NCBI RefSeq assembly: GCF_033096445.1
Contig: NZ_AP028155.1
Span: 4,221,880-4,285,879 of the forward strand
DNA length: 64,000 nucleotides
Source of the DNA: Butyricimonas faecihominis
GTDB taxonomy: Bacteria > Bacteroidota > Bacteroidia > Bacteroidales > Marinifilaceae
Direction of reading: 5' to 3'
Shown here in pieces: positions 1 through 9,446 of the stretch (position 1 is its first letter; every line of letters starts with the position of its first letter). Under the pieces are notes generated by a model. It made no database searches and was not told the DNA's origin. It saw only the letters and a list, made by a program, of their open reading frames with translations. The translations under genes and the position numbers were made by a program.

Positions 1-1948
1 AGAAAATACTTCAGACGAGATTCGTTCGAGTTCGTTGTCTGTAAATACTTCTGTCGATTATAAATTTACAGATTATTTAAAGGCTTCGGCCACTTTGTCC
101 TATCAGGTTAGTAATACGAACGAGGAAACTTATTTTGGGGAAAAGAGTTTTTATGCAGCTTGTTTACGTGATGGAGGATTCACAGAACAGGGAAAAGTAG
201 CAAATTACATGCCTTATGGAGGTGAATTACAATTGTTAGATTCTCGAAATAACTCTTATACGGCTCGTTTACAATTGGACTTCAATAAATTCTTGGATGA
301 AAATCATATTCACATGATTACGGCTTCCGTGGGAGGAGAACTTTCTTCTTCACGTTACCGCGGTTTCTCGCAAACACGTCGTTGTTATATGCCGGAAAGA
401 GGAGAATCTTACGCTCCCGTGGACGTGGCGGCTTATCCCCTGTACATGGAATGGTTGGCTAATGATGAAGCGGCATTAGGAAAACGTACAAACTCGTTAA
501 CGAACATGATATCTGGGTATTTCACGGCATCGTATAGTTATCGAGATCGTTATGTTTTGACATTCAACATGCGTGGAGATGCGTCCAATAAATTTGGTAG
601 CAAGAGTAACGATAAATTCTTACCTATTTGGGCTATTGCGGGACGTTGGAATGTGAAGGATGATTTATTTGCCAATCGTAGTTGGGTGAATTTATTGGCA
701 ATGCGTCTTTCTTTCGGTTATCAAGGAAATATGTTGGACTCGCAAACACCCGAGTTGATCATTAAGAAAGGAACGATGAACACGCAATTCGGAAAATATG
801 AATCGACCGTGAGTTCATTCCCGAATCCATTTTTGAAATGGGAAAAAACGGCTTCTTTTAATATTGGGTTGGACTTCTCGTTCTTGAATGATGCAATCAA
901 AGGAACTGTTGCTTACTATTACAAAAAGACAAAAGATGCCTTTTTGAGTAAAACCATTTCCGAGATCAATGGTATTACTAATTATATGGTAAATAAAGGA
1001 ACTTTGGAAAATCAGGGATGGGAGTTCGCTTTGAATTTTGTACCCTTTAATCCGCAGGGTGGGACGGATAGTTTTCGTTGGAGTATAGACCCACAGATTG
1101 GTCAGGTATTGAATAAATTGATAGCCAAAGCGATTAATAATCAAGAGAAAGTAATTCGTGATGAGGTAAAATATGCTGATTATTTGTCTGGTAACGTGGA
1201 AATTCCTGGACGCCCGTTGGATTCTTTTTACTCGTATAAATTCAAAGGATTGGATCCAATTGACGGCCGTCCCATGTTCTATGATGTGGACGTGGAAAAT
1301 AAGGAAAAATTTGCGGATATGGATAAAGAAGAGGTGTATAAGTACGTGATGGATTATTCCGGATGTAGAGTACCGACGTTACAAGGAAGCATTTCCAATA
1401 AATTGTCATATAAACGTTGTGTATTAGCTTTTAACTTGGCTTATAGTTTGGGTTCCAAGATCCGTTTGTTGAAATTATACCCGAACGTGAATGGTTCTTA
1501 TGGTACAATTGCTCCGCAGCCACACGAGAATGCTCGTCGGGAATTTTTGAAACGTTGGCAAAATCCGGGTGATGAGGCCTACACGAATATTCCGGGTATT
1601 TTATCGGGAGAAGCATTCCGTGCAACAATCGTTTCCAACTGGTGGTCGGGGTATTCTTACTCTTTTGCGGATAATATTTGGTCGATGTATGATAATTCAG
1701 ATATACGTGTTGTGAGTGGTAATTATTTGAAATTATCTTCCGTGAGTTTTCGTTATCTTTTCTCGGAAAAAGTATTGAAAGCTTTACGTTTAAAATCGGC
1801 TTATTTTGAATTGACGGGAACAAACTTATTTACAATTAGTGCTAAAGAACTGAAAGGACAGGATCCAGCCACTCAATCCGGGTCGGCAAATACAATTAAC
1901 ATGAGCCTTCGTCCTACTTATTCTTGTCGTATTAACATCACTTTCTAA
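1..1948 (+). CDS. SusC/RagA-type TonB-dependent receptor, C-terminal part (5' end outside window)
   Basis: This is the outer-membrane beta-barrel half of a SusC/RagA-family receptor, which moves bound substrate into the periplasm using TonB energy. The frame is open back to base 2, so the gene starts left of the window and the signal peptide, carboxypeptidase-like domain and plug are not visible. What is seen is about 640 residues rich in alternating aromatic and polar strands. The family hallmarks are present: a 'G..GTxxMxxQFGKY' region, a 'LKWEKTASFNIGLDF' barrel strand, and a C-terminus ending in an aromatic residue (RINITF) as needed for barrel insertion. A SusD partner begins 10 nt after its stop, so the two are co-transcribed. 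The metalloproteases downstream suggest a peptide or protein substrate, which is inference. Confidence 0.93.
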   Translation, partial: ENTSDEIRSSSLSVNTSVDYKFTDYLKASATLSYQVSNTNEETYFGEKSFYAACLRDGGFTEQGKVANYMPYGGELQLLDSRNNSYTARLQLDFNKFLDENHIHMITASVGGELSSSRYRGFSQTRRCYMPERGESYAPVDVAAYPLYMEWLANDEAALGKRTNSLTNMISGYFTASYSYRDRYVLTFNMRGDASNKFGSKSNDKFLPIWAIAGRWNVKDDLFANRSWVNLLAMRLSFGYQGNMLDSQTPELIIKKGTMNTQFGKYESTVSSFPNPFLKWEKTASFNIGLDFSFLNDAIKGTVAYYYKKTKDAFLSKTISEINGITNYMVNKGTLENQGWEFALNFVPFNPQGGTDSFRWSIDPQIGQVLNKLIAKAINNQEKVIRDEVKYADYLSGNVEIPGRPLDSFYSYKFKGLDPIDGRPMFYDVDVENKEKFADMDKEEVYKYVMDYSGCRVPTLQGSISNKLSYKRCVLAFNLAYSLGSKIRLLKLYPNVNGSYGTIAPQPHENARREFLKRWQNPGDEAYTNIPGILSGEAFRATIVSNWWSGYSYSFADNIWSMYDNSDIRVVSGNYLKLSSVSFRYLFSEKVLKALRLKSAYFELTGTNLFTISAKELKGQDPATQSGSANTINMSLRPTYSCRINITF

Positions 1949-1958
1949 GTTTAGAGTT

Positions 1959-3524
1959 ATGAAAAAGAAAATATTATATTGGATCGTGTGTTTGGGACTA
2001 TTTACCATTTCGTGTGGTGATTTTTTGGAAGATTATTCTCAAGATTTGACCTATGCTTCTTCTTGTGCTGATTTGGAGGAATTACTTATCGGGAATGGCT
2101 ACATGAAACAAAATGTGTCAACATCTTTTACGGTGACTGGAGACAATAGTTTTTCTTGTCCATGGATTCATGTTATGGATGATGATGCTATCGAACCGGA
2201 TCGGAAACAACAATACTCGGGAGCTGTATATCAACTTGAAGAGTTTCATCATTGGGCAAAGAATCCGTTCCAGAATGAGGGAAAGACATTTGATGATGCT
2301 GCATGGAAAGATTGGTATGCGCGTATCGCTATCGCCAACGTGGTAATTCCTAAAGTTAATGATATGCTGGATGATCCGGAAGAGGAACGTAACCGGATAA
2401 AAGGGGAAGCACTTTTCTTGCGTGCAGGATTTTATTTCTTGTTGACGAATTTTTATGGACTTCCTTACCGGGAGGCTTCGGCAACCACGGATTTGTCTGT
2501 ACCTTTAAAATTGACTGAATATATTGAAGATAAATATTATTCTCGTAATACGGTAAAGGAAGTTTTCGAGTCTATAGAGAATGATTTGAAACAAGCGGTC
2601 CTTCTTTTGAAAGGAGTAGAACAAACTACTGTTTATCAAGCAAACGAGGCTGCTGCCCGTCTATTGTTAAGTCGTGTGTATCTTTACATGGAGCGTTGGG
2701 AGAATGCCGTGGCTCAATGTGATTCTATCATGCTTCTGGATAAATACTCTTGTTTGGATTTTAATACGGTAGATGCGTCTAAAAGTAGTACGTATGCAGG
2801 TTCTCCCGAAACAATATTTTCACAAGGAACTTACAGTATGGATTTTATCATGTCTGAAACGAACTATAGTCCTTATTACCATTATGGTTGGGTGGTATCA
2901 GATGATTTGTTGAAAATCTATAACGAAAAAGATTTGCGTAGAAGTATTTATCATACTCCGACAAGAATGCCGGGAGTGGAGGGAACAACTGACGGAACTT
3001 TCCGTTGTATCAAGTTGAAAGATAAGAATAAAGATGGATACGTGTCTGATATGTTTCTGTTGCGTTATCCGGAAGTGATATTGAATAAGGCTGAGGCTCT
3101 TGCTATGTTAGGAAGGGAGAATGACTCTAAAGCTTGTCTGCAAGAGTTGAGAAGTAATCGATTCAAAGGGGCGGATTTGCAATCTGTGGTTGAAACGGGA
3201 GATGATTATATCACTTTTGTACGGGATGAACGTCGTCGGGAATTATGTTTCGAGGGACATCGCTGGTTTGATTTACGACGTTATGCCGTATCTACTACAC
3301 ATCCTTTTACGAAAGAGATCATTCACCCACATTATGACCGTTGGGCAGGTTCTGGTTCCGGTGTAGGGGATGAAAGAAATGAATATCAATTTACCGGGAA
3401 TTATAGATTGAAAAAATATAACGAGGAAACGGCTTATGTGTTACCAATCCCCGAGTATGCCATGACATATAATAATGGTGCGTTAGTACAAAACGAGAGA
3501 GAAGATCGTAAAATAAATAACTAA
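1959..3524 (+). CDS. SusD/RagB-family outer-membrane lipoprotein
   Basis: Surface lipoprotein that caps the SusC channel and binds substrate. The N-terminus has a short basic start and hydrophobic stretch ending in a lipobox (TISC, lipidated Cys at about residue 19). The body has the helical TPR-like SusD fold signatures: 'IKGEALFLRAGFYFLLTNFYG' near residues 145-168, and the C-terminal 'RDERRRELCFEGHRWFDLRRY' block typical of the family. Its 521 residues are normal for SusD. It sits 10 nt after the SusC stop and 4 nt before the next lipoprotein, so it belongs to a tight operon. The substrate cannot be read from the sequence. Confidence 0.93.
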   Translation: MKKKILYWIVCLGLFTISCGDFLEDYSQDLTYASSCADLEELLIGNGYMKQNVSTSFTVTGDNSFSCPWIHVMDDDAIEPDRKQQYSGAVYQLEEFHHWAKNPFQNEGKTFDDAAWKDWYARIAIANVVIPKVNDMLDDPEEERNRIKGEALFLRAGFYFLLTNFYGLPYREASATTDLSVPLKLTEYIEDKYYSRNTVKEVFESIENDLKQAVLLLKGVEQTTVYQANEAAARLLLSRVYLYMERWENAVAQCDSIMLLDKYSCLDFNTVDASKSSTYAGSPETIFSQGTYSMDFIMSETNYSPYYHYGWVVSDDLLKIYNEKDLRRSIYHTPTRMPGVEGTTDGTFRCIKLKDKNKDGYVSDMFLLRYPEVILNKAEALAMLGRENDSKACLQELRSNRFKGADLQSVVETGDDYITFVRDERRRELCFEGHRWFDLRRYAVSTTHPFTKEIIHPHYDRWAGSGSGVGDERNEYQFTGNYRLKKYNEETAYVLPIPEYAMTYNNGALVQNEREDRKINN

Positions 3525-3528
3525 GACT

Positions 3529-4464
3529 ATGAAAAAGATAATATATGTATTAGGATTTGTTGTGTTGATGTGCATGGTAGCTTGTAGTGGCGAAGATGAC
3601 TTGACTCCAAGTTCACTGGACAACAACTGGTGGGTAAATGTTGATAATCCGGATGATCCGTTGGATCACTTCATCTTTGGGGTATATGAACAATATAACG
3701 TTCCTATTTTCTATACAGATACCGTGGGGACACGGGAGGAGAAAGATGCTTTTGGCAATTCTATCATTTATTATGAGACCATTAAATTGGATTACACAAT
3801 TTTAGGTGGAGTTAGTGATGCTAAAGTTGTAGAGTATTCTTTGTCAAAAAATCAGGAAGATATCATGGATGGAGTTGAATTTCTACGAGATTATGTGTTG
3901 CCCAAACTGCCGGATTATCTTCCAGCTCCGAAAAGTTATTTGTTAGTTGATACTTTGTGGCAAGGACTTGCAACAGGACAAGTGCGTTATTCTTCTGCTG
4001 CATATGCGGGAATGACTGCTGTTGCTGTTGGAAAGTTGGGTGAGATTAAGGAAATGACTGCTTCAGAAAAACAGCTTTTCGGTGGTGAAGTTTTGGCTGC
4101 ACCTATTGCTTCAGATATTTATTCCGATTATAAATCCGATCTTGATGCTAAATTTTTCAAAGTTTTGACCCAGGATGTAAATCAATTTTATAGTTATGGG
4201 CAAAAGGTGGATATTAATAATACGAGTAAATATAACCCTTATTATGCGCCTTGTGAAGATTATGGTTTCTTGAAACCTGCTCAAGACAAGGAAATTATAG
4301 AAGGAAGTTTATATTATTTCCCTTCACGAGATCAAGATGTGAAAGATTATGTGGCTTTGTATTTAGGTTTCACGGAGGCAGAAGTACAAGAAACCTATGG
4401 AAATAAACCGCATGTTCTTAAAAAATATGGTCTTATAAAAGAAATTATAGAAAGACTGCAATAA
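3529..4464 (+). CDS. Lipoprotein resembling the SusCD-associated zinc metallohydrolase family, without HExxH
   Basis: Predicted outer-membrane lipoprotein of 311 residues with a type II signal (hydrophobic stretch then MVAC, Cys about 19). The order of short blocks resembles the 'substrate import-associated zinc metallohydrolase' lipoproteins found beside SusC/SusD pairs: an early 'VYEQYNVPIFY', a middle 'PAPKSYLLVDT', and a late 'YGFLKPAQ'. No HExxH motif exists anywhere in the protein. At the place where it is expected one reads 'GGEVLAAPI', which keeps a Glu but no His. If the family assignment is right, this member is a non-catalytic binding version. Position 4 nt after SusD and 31 nt before a metzincin-type protease supports a role in peptide capture. 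Family assignment is moderate and function is inferred. Confidence 0.6.
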   Translation: MKKIIYVLGFVVLMCMVACSGEDDLTPSSLDNNWWVNVDNPDDPLDHFIFGVYEQYNVPIFYTDTVGTREEKDAFGNSIIYYETIKLDYTILGGVSDAKVVEYSLSKNQEDIMDGVEFLRDYVLPKLPDYLPAPKSYLLVDTLWQGLATGQVRYSSAAYAGMTAVAVGKLGEIKEMTASEKQLFGGEVLAAPIASDIYSDYKSDLDAKFFKVLTQDVNQFYSYGQKVDINNTSKYNPYYAPCEDYGFLKPAQDKEIIEGSLYYFPSRDQDVKDYVALYLGFTEAEVQETYGNKPHVLKKYGLIKEIIERLQ

Positions 4465-4495
4465 ATAAAAGAAAGTAATTAATAAATATCACAGT

Positions 4496-6988
4496 ATGAA
4501 AATTGTATGTAAATTAATAGCATTGTTCATATGCTATTGGGGGATGTGTGCGCCCATGGTTTCTGCTCAAGAGAAAGAGAGCGTGGAGACTGATACAACA
4601 CAACAGAAAAAAGGGTTACCTGAAATATCGGAATTTATCAAACCGGAGGCCGTTGTACATAAAGGAATGTTCAACGTGTACGAGCAGGATGATAAATATT
4701 ACATGGAAATTTCCGATGCGATGATGGAACGGGAATTTGTCACGATGGTTTCTATTATCAAAGGGTCTGAGATGCCCAAGCCGACACCGACTCAAATGTA
4801 TGGTTATGCGGGTGATGCCTTGTCTCACACGATTATCAGTTTTGAGAAAGGGCCGAAAGATAAAATCTTTTTGAAGAAACCATCTTATGGTTATGCTGTA
4901 ACCGATACGACGATGGGGGTATATCAGGCTGTGAAGAACTCCACGTTGATTCCCGTGTTATACGTGTTCGATGTGAAAGCTAAGAGTGAAAACTCCGTGT
5001 TGATCGATATGACTGCGGCGTTGACGGGTGACAATGATATCTTTTCGTTGAAAGCTTCTGCTAGAAAATTGGGATTGGGAGGTTTTCAGGCAGATCGTTC
5101 TTATATGACGAAAACGAGTTGTTTCAAAAACAATATCATTTTCCGTTCCGTGAAGAGTTATGCTGCGGGATCCAGATCATTGCCTCCTAGTCCGGCAAAT
5201 CCGAAGGGGGGGAGTGAACCAACTCCTCCTACGCGTTGGGAAATCGGTGTGTCCATAGCCCTCTTGCCTGAGGAACCCATGCGACCCCGGTTTGAAGATA
5301 TCCGGGTGGGATACTTCACGAACATGAAATCGGATATGGGAGCTAATCCGTATAAAGCTGAACGGACGTATCTTGTTAGTCGTTGGAGACTGGAACCGAA
5401 ACCGGAAGATATGGAAAAATATAAACGTGGAGAACTGGTTGAACCTGTAAAACCGATCGTTTTCTATATTGACCGGAATACCCCCAAATTTTTGCAACCT
5501 TATTTCGTTGAGGCTGTAAATTTGTGGCAACCTGTCTTTGAGAAAATCGGTTTCAAAAATGCGATTATCGGAAAGATGGCTCCAACCCCGGAAGAAGATC
5601 CGGATTTCTCGATGGAAGATGTGCGTTATTCCGTGATTTCCTACAAGGCTTCTTTGGTTCCTAACGCATATGGCCCTCATATGGCAGACCCGCGTTCGGG
5701 AGAGATTCTTTGTTCACACATTGGTATTTTCCATAACGTGATGGAGATGGTTCAACAGTGGTATTTCTGTCAGGCTGCGGCTTCTGATCCTAGAGTACGT
5801 CAATGTCCTATGCCGGAAAATGTAGTGGGTGACGTGATGCGTTTTGTTGTCGCTCATGAGGTGGGACATACTTTGGGATTGCGTCATAACTTTGGTGCTA
5901 GTAGCTTGTACCCGGTTGAAAAATTAAGAGATAAAGAGTACGTGAAAAAGAATGGCCACACGGCTTCTATCATGGACTATGCCCGTATGAATTATATTGC
6001 GCAACCGGAAGATCATATCGATGTGAAAGATTTGATTCCGCGCATTGGTATCTATGATGAATTTGCTATTGAATGGGGATATCGTTATTTCCCGGGTATG
6101 GACTTGAAGGAGGAAACGGAGTATCTTCGGAATTGGGTAACTCAGAAGTACAAAGAAGAACCGAAATGTATGTTTGGAACCGAATTGGATATGTCTGATC
6201 CCCGTTTCCAAAATGAGGATTTAGGAGATAATAGCATGAAGGCAGGCGAGTACGGTATCAAAAACCTGAAATTGATCATGAATAATCTGGAAGGCTGGAC
6301 AAAGGGCGATGACGATGACGCTACTTACTTGAAAATGATGTATAATGGAGTTTTAAATCAATACATGTATTTCATCTCTCATGTTTTGAAAAATGTAGGA
6401 GGTCGTTATAGCGAGATGCCTTTACGTTCAAATGGTAAGGCAGAATCTCGAATGGTGGAAAAGGAACGGCAACAAGAGGCCATGGAATTTTTGACAAAAC
6501 ACGTGTTCACGAGTCCGGAATGGTTGTTCGAGAAACGGATTGTTGGCTTGTCGGGTATCGATAAATTGAGAACTCAGGGGAATATTCAACGATTCGTTAT
6601 CCAGAACTTATTGCCAAAGACAGCCTTTTTGTCCTCTTGTATGGATTTATATGGACGTGAAGGAAATTATACCCCAGAAGATTATTTCAATGATTTGGAA
6701 AACGGAATTTTTTCAGATTTGAAGAATGGAGAGGCTATTCCGGCTTATCGTCGTGACTTGCAAATGGAATACCTTCGCCAGGTGATGGCAATTACACAAT
6801 ATTCGGAGGTTCGGAAAACTTCTAATTTGTTAACCCTGTTTACGTTGCAGTTGGAGAATATTGCTAAAACTGCCGAGGCGTATAAGATGAAGGCTCCGGA
6901 CAAGGCTTCCGAGATGCATGCGGAGACAATCGTGAAGACGGTGGAAGCTTGGTTGAATGGAGAAAAAAGTGGTCTGTATCTAAAATAA
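4496..6988 (+). CDS. Secreted zinc-dependent metalloprotease (DUF5117/DUF5118/Met-zincin family), active-site intact
   Basis: Exported protease of 830 residues. A Sec signal peptide (about residues 1-25, ending VSA-QE) has no lipobox. The N-terminal 'NVYEQDDKYYMEI' block (about 60-75) is the DUF5118-type segment; the DUF5117-like region and then the Met-zincin (DUF4953) catalytic domain follow. The full metzincin zinc motif HEVGHTLGLRH runs from residue 454 to 464, giving ligands H454, H458 and H464 and catalytic E455. A Met-turn candidate (SIMDY, M493) follows about 30 residues later, as in metzincins. It is followed 7 nt later by a paralogue that has lost the same residues. With the SusC/SusD genes upstream it probably cleaves proteins or large peptides for import. 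The exact substrate is unknown. Confidence 0.9.
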   Translation: MKIVCKLIALFICYWGMCAPMVSAQEKESVETDTTQQKKGLPEISEFIKPEAVVHKGMFNVYEQDDKYYMEISDAMMEREFVTMVSIIKGSEMPKPTPTQMYGYAGDALSHTIISFEKGPKDKIFLKKPSYGYAVTDTTMGVYQAVKNSTLIPVLYVFDVKAKSENSVLIDMTAALTGDNDIFSLKASARKLGLGGFQADRSYMTKTSCFKNNIIFRSVKSYAAGSRSLPPSPANPKGGSEPTPPTRWEIGVSIALLPEEPMRPRFEDIRVGYFTNMKSDMGANPYKAERTYLVSRWRLEPKPEDMEKYKRGELVEPVKPIVFYIDRNTPKFLQPYFVEAVNLWQPVFEKIGFKNAIIGKMAPTPEEDPDFSMEDVRYSVISYKASLVPNAYGPHMADPRSGEILCSHIGIFHNVMEMVQQWYFCQAAASDPRVRQCPMPENVVGDVMRFVVAHEVGHTLGLRHNFGASSLYPVEKLRDKEYVKKNGHTASIMDYARMNYIAQPEDHIDVKDLIPRIGIYDEFAIEWGYRYFPGMDLKEETEYLRNWVTQKYKEEPKCMFGTELDMSDPRFQNEDLGDNSMKAGEYGIKNLKLIMNNLEGWTKGDDDDATYLKMMYNGVLNQYMYFISHVLKNVGGRYSEMPLRSNGKAESRMVEKERQQEAMEFLTKHVFTSPEWLFEKRIVGLSGIDKLRTQGNIQRFVIQNLLPKTAFLSSCMDLYGREGNYTPEDYFNDLENGIFSDLKNGEAIPAYRRDLQMEYLRQVMAITQYSEVRKTSNLLTLFTLQLENIAKTAEAYKMKAPDKASEMHAETIVKTVEAWLNGEKSGLYLK

Positions 6989-6995
6989 AGCCAGG

Positions 6996-9380
6996 ATGAG
7001 AAATTGTATATTAAGTATTGTACTGTGCCTTATGGTTTGCTTGCCTGGAATTGGGCAGGAGAAAAAGGCTTCGGAAGATAAAAAAACGACTGCGGCAGAG
7101 AAAAAGGGGCCCATGTCCTTTGATAAATTCTTTAAAAAAGGCATGAAGCAAGTGGATGCCACCTTCCCCGTGTACGAGTTGGATGATAAATACTACATGG
7201 AGATAGCAGAGAAATACCTTGGAAGGGATATGTTTATCTCCGGACAAATGGTGAAAGGTATCGGGGTGCGTGCTTCAGGTTTGGAATCTGCCGGGGTGGT
7301 AAATTTTAAGAAAGGCCCTCAGGATAAGCTGTATATGTATTGTGAGTTCGGGGGAGTCCGGGGATCAGAACAACAACCGGAAGTGGCCCGTATTCTAGAA
7401 GAAGAAACATTGTTACCGGTAGATGCCGTCTTTCCTATCGTGGCTTGGGGAAAAGATTCAACGGGCGTGATTATCGAGATTACCAACTTGATAAAAGGAA
7501 CCGGGAATTGGTATCGCTTGTCAGATGAAGGAACCAGTGCTGCATTGAAAGGGAACAAACAATCCGGTGGTGGAGAAATGATTTTCGTGAATGAAGTGTT
7601 GAAAAAAAATCATGGAGTGAAGTTCACGCTGACCTGGATCGTGGATCAAAATGTTGCCGGGATTGAATGTCATGTCGATCTTTTGCCGGAAAGACGTATG
7701 CGAGTTCGTTATGCCGATGAACGGGTGGGGTACGAGACGTTGGATTATTATGATTTCGGAAGTAATCCTTACGGGATCAAAAAAAGAACGATCATTGCGA
7801 AATGGAATCTGGAGCCGAAGGATATGAATCGCTATGTCAAGGGAATTTTGACTGAACCTAAAGAGCCGATCGTGTTCTATTTGGATAATTGCTTTCCCAA
7901 AGAATTGAAAAAATATGCCAAAGAAGGAGTTTTGGAGTGGCAGTCTGCTTTTGAGAAAGCCGGGTTTAAAAATGCAATTCAAGTAAGAGAGGCTCAGAAT
8001 GAAGACGAGATGACTTCGGCCAAAGCGGTCATTTCTTATAGTATCAATGCCGGGACCAATTCTACTTCTTTTGAACGGGATATTCGTACAGGGGAGATAT
8101 TGGCATGTAACGTGAACCTGAATCACGTGACTCTTGGGGGGTATTTGGATACTTATTTTGCCCGTTGTGGGGCCATTGATCCTCGTATGGCAAAGAATAT
8201 TTATGATCCTCATGTTGCTGGGGCAATTGTTCGCATGTTCGTGGCGAGACAGGTCGGTTTCGCTTTAGGATTACTTCCTAATGCGGCGGGTAGCTATGCT
8301 TATACCCCAGCCCAGATTCGGGATCGTAATTTCGTGAAAAAAAATAGTTTTTCAGCTTCTATCTTAGACGATTGCTCGTTCAATTTTATTGCTCAGCCGG
8401 AAGACAAGATGACCACGGATGAATTAATATACCACGTGGGGGTTTACGATCGTTGGGCGATTGAATGGGGATACCGGGTGTTCCCGAACAGTAAGACTGC
8501 CGATAACGATAAAAAATTATTGAAGAATTTGGCAGATAAGCGTTTGACGAATAAAACTCTTCTTTACATGAAAAATACCAGTTACGACCTGCGGGCGTTA
8601 CCTTCGGATTTATCTTCCGATAAAATCGAGGCTTCCCGGTTGGGGATTCGTAATATGGAAAGGTTTATCAAGAACTTAAACAAACTCTCTGCCACGGAGG
8701 ATTTGAAAGCGAATAATTGGCAAACTTACATGACCGGGGGACAAAATGCCTTGGGAATGTTGTACCAGAATCTGGTGTATAAGGTGATGGAGAACTTGGG
8801 CTCCCGGATGAAATTAGAACGGGATGAAGTTTTTGCTTCTAAAGAGTTGCAGCAACAAACCATGGAATTCTTAGCTGAAAATGTTTTTGCCGAACCACAG
8901 GAATGGATGTATGATGAGGTTTTGACGAAAGAATTTGGGATTGGGCCTAAAGGCATACGTTTTGGTTTGCAAGAGATTGTTTTTAGCTATTTACTGAATC
9001 CCAAAGTGATTGAAAACATGGAACGGGCTACCCGTGTGGAGGGAGATAAAGCATATTCTTTGATTGATTATTGGGAGGATATACGTCGTCTGATCTTTAA
9101 AAATTTTAGTAAAGACATGGTTTTGTCAGAGTATGAATGTCACGTGGAGAACATGTTTATCATGACTTTCATGGACTTGATGGTAAAACATATGGTTCTT
9201 TCCAATAATAACAAGTTGACAACTTACGGGGTAAATATGATTGCTTGGATAAATGATATTCATGAACAGGCAAAATTACTTTCGGAGCAACATGTTAATC
9301 AAACCGTGCGTGATCATTACAGAGCGATGATGTACCGGATAGAACAGGATATGAAATTAATAGCTTCTGTTACGAAGTAA
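6996..9380 (+). CDS. Inactive paralogue of the preceding metalloprotease (zinc ligands lost)
   Basis: Exported 794-residue protein (signal peptide about 1-20, ending GIG-QE) with the same domain order as its upstream neighbour. Shared blocks include 'PVYELDDKYYMEIAEKYLGRDMF', 'KEPIVFYLDN', 'KKNSFSASI' and 'NFIAQPEDKM'. At the position of the HEVGHTLGLRHN motif it reads RQVGFALGLLPN, starting at residue 418. The three zinc ligands become Arg, Phe and Pro, the catalytic Glu becomes Gln, and the Met-turn SIMDY becomes SILDD. The frame is intact over the full length, so this is not simple decay. A non-enzymatic role such as substrate binding, or a partner of the active protease, is the likeliest reading (inference). 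It starts 7 nt after the previous stop and is the last gene of the operon. Confidence 0.88.
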   Translation: MRNCILSIVLCLMVCLPGIGQEKKASEDKKTTAAEKKGPMSFDKFFKKGMKQVDATFPVYELDDKYYMEIAEKYLGRDMFISGQMVKGIGVRASGLESAGVVNFKKGPQDKLYMYCEFGGVRGSEQQPEVARILEEETLLPVDAVFPIVAWGKDSTGVIIEITNLIKGTGNWYRLSDEGTSAALKGNKQSGGGEMIFVNEVLKKNHGVKFTLTWIVDQNVAGIECHVDLLPERRMRVRYADERVGYETLDYYDFGSNPYGIKKRTIIAKWNLEPKDMNRYVKGILTEPKEPIVFYLDNCFPKELKKYAKEGVLEWQSAFEKAGFKNAIQVREAQNEDEMTSAKAVISYSINAGTNSTSFERDIRTGEILACNVNLNHVTLGGYLDTYFARCGAIDPRMAKNIYDPHVAGAIVRMFVARQVGFALGLLPNAAGSYAYTPAQIRDRNFVKKNSFSASILDDCSFNFIAQPEDKMTTDELIYHVGVYDRWAIEWGYRVFPNSKTADNDKKLLKNLADKRLTNKTLLYMKNTSYDLRALPSDLSSDKIEASRLGIRNMERFIKNLNKLSATEDLKANNWQTYMTGGQNALGMLYQNLVYKVMENLGSRMKLERDEVFASKELQQQTMEFLAENVFAEPQEWMYDEVLTKEFGIGPKGIRFGLQEIVFSYLLNPKVIENMERATRVEGDKAYSLIDYWEDIRRLIFKNFSKDMVLSEYECHVENMFIMTFMDLMVKHMVLSNNNKLTTYGVNMIAWINDIHEQAKLLSEQHVNQTVRDHYRAMMYRIEQDMKLIASVTK

Positions 9381-9412
9381 AATGTTTAGTGTTTGTTTCA
9401 ACAGATAAAGTA

Positions 9413-9435
9413 GACCGGGGATTTGATCCTCGGTC
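9413..9435. terminator. Bidirectional terminator between convergent genes
   Basis: A hairpin with arms GACCGGGGA and TCCTCGGTC around TTTGA lies in the 66-nt gap between the metalloprotease operon (plus) and the helicase gene (minus). On the plus strand it is followed by TCTTTTATG. One G/T wobble is present. It probably ends both transcripts. Confidence 0.75.
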
Positions 9436-9446
9436 TCTTTTATGAC

